A model generated the notes under the pieces. It saw nothing but the letters and a program-made list of their open reading frames with translations. It made no database searches and had not been told where the DNA came from. The position numbers and the translations under genes are program-made. A DNA stretch of 64,000 bases from Hymenobacter properus (GTDB lineage: Bacteria; Bacteroidota; Bacteroidia; Cytophagales; Hymenobacteraceae). Shown here one piece after another: positions 61,535 through 64,000 of this stretch. The first letter of the stretch is position 1; the number at the start of each line of letters is the position of its first letter. The stretch covers positions 744,001-808,000 of the forward strand of contig NZ_JADQDP010000002.1 in NCBI RefSeq assembly GCF_015694735.1. The letters are read 5' to 3'.

Positions 61535-64000
61535 ATGGCTAAAATCCTGCGTTTGCACGATACTGGCTCCAGCACCCACGAGGGCTGGGGACCGACTGGT
61601 AAAATTGGCCCCCACGAAGTAGAGCGTCTGCTCGACCCGCAGGGCGGCCGCGCCGCCAAGGTGGCGGTTTCGATTCCCTCGCCCTTCGCCCGCATGCACT
61701 TGGTGGAAACGGCCCTGCGCTTTGTGACGCAGGGCGGCGCGGCCCAGGATTCGGTGTACCATCAGCTGGTGAGCCACTTCTGGGACGTGTGGGAAATGGT
61801 GTTCAACTTCCATCAGCGCAAGCTGGCCAACCAGCGCCTGCAAATTCGGGCCTGGCGCAAGGATGAGGAACTGGCCAAGCTGCGCGCCAATCCCGCCACC
61901 CGTCCGCTGGCCGACGTGCTGGCCCTGTACCTCGACGGCCGCTTTGCGAAGCTGACCGAGATGCACCTCATCTACTTTCCCGGCGCCAACGGCGTGCCGC
62001 AGCTCATCGGCGGCACCTCGCCGCTGACGCTGTTCTTCCCCGCGCCCAACGTGAAGCCGCTGCCGGTGCAGCGTCCGCAGGGTGGGGGGTATTATTTTGA
62101 CAACCAGTACGTGCCGCTGGCCAACCGCGAAGCCGCTTTCCGCGACTACGTGTACCAGGAATTTGTAGGCGACCCCGCCCTCACGGCCATGGCGCCGCTG
62201 GTGCGTGATACGCTGGACCGCGGCCTGCTGCAAAAGTGGGCCATGGACGGCACCGCCAGCCTCGCCAACTTCCCGGTGCTGACCGACGCCTCCAACAATC
62301 AGATTGACGTGGCCGGCGTGCTGCTGCGCGTACGGCCCGACGAAGGCACCGTGCGCGGCTCCGACCTGTTCATCCGGCCCACGCGGGCGGGGGTGGCGGG
62401 GCCGCTGCCCATCGTGCTGCGGCCTGGTTTGAAGGCCATTGGCAAGAAGTACTACAACGAAACGCTTTTTGCTGACAGCGGCGCCATTGTGCCTCTCACC
62501 GATGCCCGGCCGCTGAAGGAGCGCACGCTGCCCGGCCCGGAGCTGCCGTATCCGTATCTGACGGTGAACGACTTGCTGGAAGAAACCTTGCTGGCCGTGC
62601 CCTATGAGGTGGACGAAACGCGGTTTTTCAGCGGCAACCTGAAAATTGCGCCCGGCTTCCGGCCCAGCAGCTGGCCGCTGCTGCCCATCAAGCCAGCGTA
62701 TTTTGACTACTTCACGCAACAGGATTTGGCCGAGCACCTCTCGCTGGAGTTGGAATCGGCTTGCATCCGGGTGCGGCTGCGGGTGCCGGTGAGCGGCGGC
62801 GACTACGTGGATTATGAGCGCGCTTACTACGACAACCCGCAGGGCGACGGCGTGGGCCGCCTGCGCGTGACCAACGTAGCGCTGTCGGTGTTCCCCTTCG
62901 TGAAAGTGGCCGACGCGCCGCAGTACAACGACTTCTACAAAGTCATGCTGGTGGATGCCAACAACATCGACCCCAGCATGGTGACCAAGAAGGTGGACCT
63001 GAAATTCTGGGCCAACGGCCACCAGCTCAGCGAAACCGGCACCGACCAGAGCGCCACCCGCTACGAGCGCACCCCCAAAACCAGCCAGGACGAGGGCAGC
63101 ACCTACTACGAGGTGCGCGGCACTCATTTCGACTACCTCGAAGTGCTGAACCCGGCCCCGGCCGAGGGACGCGCGCTCGTGATTCCGCGCTGGCCTGAGG
63201 TGCGGCAGGGCACTAAGGAGTTCCGCTTTGCCATCGACTTCGGCACCACCAACACCCACGTGGCCATGCAGGACAGCCCCGGGCAGGAGCCCAAGCCGTT
63301 CAGCTTCGGCCTGGCCGATACGCCGGTGGCCCTGCTGAAAAAGAGCACCGCCGAGCCCGACCGCACTGCTTATGAGCGTCTGTACCGCGGCATCGACGAC
63401 GACCCGGCCAACTTCGTGCAAATTAAGCGCTGGCAGCAATACCAGGAGCGCGAGTTCGTGCCACCCATCATCGGGGCCGACAGCTCGCCCTACGCCTTCC
63501 CGGCGCGCACCGCCACCTACGAGGCGGCCAACTACGCCACCCAGGAGCTGAGCGTGCTCGGCAACATCAACGTGGCCTTCGGTATCATCACCGAGGAGCA
63601 ACGCCGGCCTAACTACCACACCAACCTGAAGTGGGATAATTCGCTGAACATCGCCAACACCAACCGCGTGCGGGCGTTTTTCAAGGAAATCCTGCTGCTG
63701 TGCCGCGCCAAAGTGGCCCTGAACGGCGGCAACCTCGCGGCCACGCAAATCACCTGGTTTGCCCCACTGAGCTTCTCGACCTACCAGCGCAACCTGTACC
63801 AGCGCGAGTGGGACACGCTGTTTCACGACGTGTTCAAGACGACCAATTCCATGCCCTGCATGGTAGAATCGACGGCGCCGTACTACTACCTCACCCGCCG
63901 CAACATCGTGACGCTGGGGCCGGGCGAAAACGCGGCCTTCATCGACATCGGTGGCGGCACCACCGACGTGCTGCTCTACGCTGACCGCAAGCCGGTGCTG
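61535..64000 (+). CDS. Large Hsp70/actin-fold protein (3' end outside window)
   Basis: 822 codons from ATG 61535, open to the right edge. Residues 1-~560 are a long region of no recognised family, with two beta-rich halves (e.g. LFFPAPNVKPLPVQR, VRLRVPVSGGDYVDY). At ~565 an actin/Hsp70-type ATPase fold begins: phosphate-1 FAIDFGTTNTHVAMQ (Asp568) and phosphate-2 AAFIDIGGGTTDVLLY (Asp804), ~240 residues apart. The rest is cut off. The order suggests a chaperone-like or filament-forming ATPase fused to a big N-terminal module. It clusters with a tubulin-like GTPase, a vWA-like lipoprotein and a three-TM protein. Confidence 0.85.
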   Translation, partial: MAKILRLHDTGSSTHEGWGPTGKIGPHEVERLLDPQGGRAAKVAVSIPSPFARMHLVETALRFVTQGGAAQDSVYHQLVSHFWDVWEMVFNFHQRKLANQRLQIRAWRKDEELAKLRANPATRPLADVLALYLDGRFAKLTEMHLIYFPGANGVPQLIGGTSPLTLFFPAPNVKPLPVQRPQGGGYYFDNQYVPLANREAAFRDYVYQEFVGDPALTAMAPLVRDTLDRGLLQKWAMDGTASLANFPVLTDASNNQIDVAGVLLRVRPDEGTVRGSDLFIRPTRAGVAGPLPIVLRPGLKAIGKKYYNETLFADSGAIVPLTDARPLKERTLPGPELPYPYLTVNDLLEETLLAVPYEVDETRFFSGNLKIAPGFRPSSWPLLPIKPAYFDYFTQQDLAEHLSLELESACIRVRLRVPVSGGDYVDYERAYYDNPQGDGVGRLRVTNVALSVFPFVKVADAPQYNDFYKVMLVDANNIDPSMVTKKVDLKFWANGHQLSETGTDQSATRYERTPKTSQDEGSTYYEVRGTHFDYLEVLNPAPAEGRALVIPRWPEVRQGTKEFRFAIDFGTTNTHVAMQDSPGQEPKPFSFGLADTPVALLKKSTAEPDRTAYERLYRGIDDDPANFVQIKRWQQYQEREFVPPIIGADSSPYAFPARTATYEAANYATQELSVLGNINVAFGIITEEQRRPNYHTNLKWDNSLNIANTNRVRAFFKEILLLCRAKVALNGGNLAATQITWFAPLSFSTYQRNLYQREWDTLFHDVFKTTNSMPCMVESTAPYYYLTRRNIVTLGPGENAAFIDIGGGTTDVLLYADRKPVL

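Noticed and set aside
61511-63826. Long - strand frame opposite the Hsp70/actin-fold gene
   Set aside because: The + strand frame has ATPase motifs; the minus frame has none.

Overview
The window looks like chromosomal DNA of a G+C-rich member of the Bacteroidota, most likely Cytophagales/Hymenobacteraceae. The clues are type IX secretion (Por) C-terminal sorting domains on three proteins, a SusB-type GH97 glucosidase, PorT-like outer-membrane beta-barrels, TAnnTTTG-type -7 promoter boxes, few Shine-Dalgarno sequences, and a dense population of imperfect palindromic repeats. The genus is an inference; no rRNA is present.

Layout. 1-8.7 kb: a HupE-type membrane protein running off the left edge, a BLUF photoreceptor followed by a PAS histidine kinase, a PfpI/DJ-1 protein, an alpha/beta-hydrolase with Gly at the nucleophile position, two tandem beta-barrel proteins and tRNA-Val(GAC). 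8.8-10.3 kb: a small lipoprotein, a short hypothetical gene, mostly non-coding DNA and a perfect 34-bp inverted repeat. 10.3-14.3 kb: a PaoABC-type molybdenum aldehyde oxidoreductase operon. 14.4-19.6 kb: a CPA1 antiporter, a GH97 enzyme and an HDAC-family deacetylase. 19.7-23.1 kb: a three-gene type III polyketide cassette (flavoprotein, synthase, methyltransferase). 23.2-33.7 kb: surface and signalling genes, namely a protein that is almost only a T9SS sorting domain, a hybrid histidine kinase with a sigma-54 activator, two large T9SS cargo proteins and a secreted nuclease. 34.0-47.8 kb: a co-directional nucleotide-biosynthesis block (pyrD-like, pyrF, pyrE, purL, purQ, a purC-purE-like fusion, a SnoaL-like gene, purD, purN, purF, purM). 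47.9-57.6 kb: a GldL-like membrane protein, pncB, a DUF1345 protein, two divergent NarL-type regulators, kdsC, a double SnoaL/DUF4440-like protein, an ECF sigma/anti-sigma pair, and a ferredoxin with its reductase. 57.9-64.0 kb: a four-gene cluster of a vWA-like lipoprotein, a three-TM protein, a tubulin/FtsZ-like GTPase and a large Hsp70/actin-fold protein that runs off the right edge.

Two things stand out. First, the right-hand cluster combines a tubulin-superfamily and an actin-superfamily protein with membrane components, and is the best candidate for a poorly described system. Second, at least five families of palindromic repeats (about 85-175 bp) sit almost always within about 30 nt downstream of a stop codon. 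Their arms differ between copies but stay self-complementary, and in two cases they supply the C-terminal codons of a gene (purN and the polyketide synthase). Several enzymes carry unexpected substitutions at catalytic positions: Ser to Gly in the hydrolase, Cys/Ser to Thr in the PyrD-like protein, and a degenerate PurE-like domain. All calls rest on reading the sequence; no database search was run.
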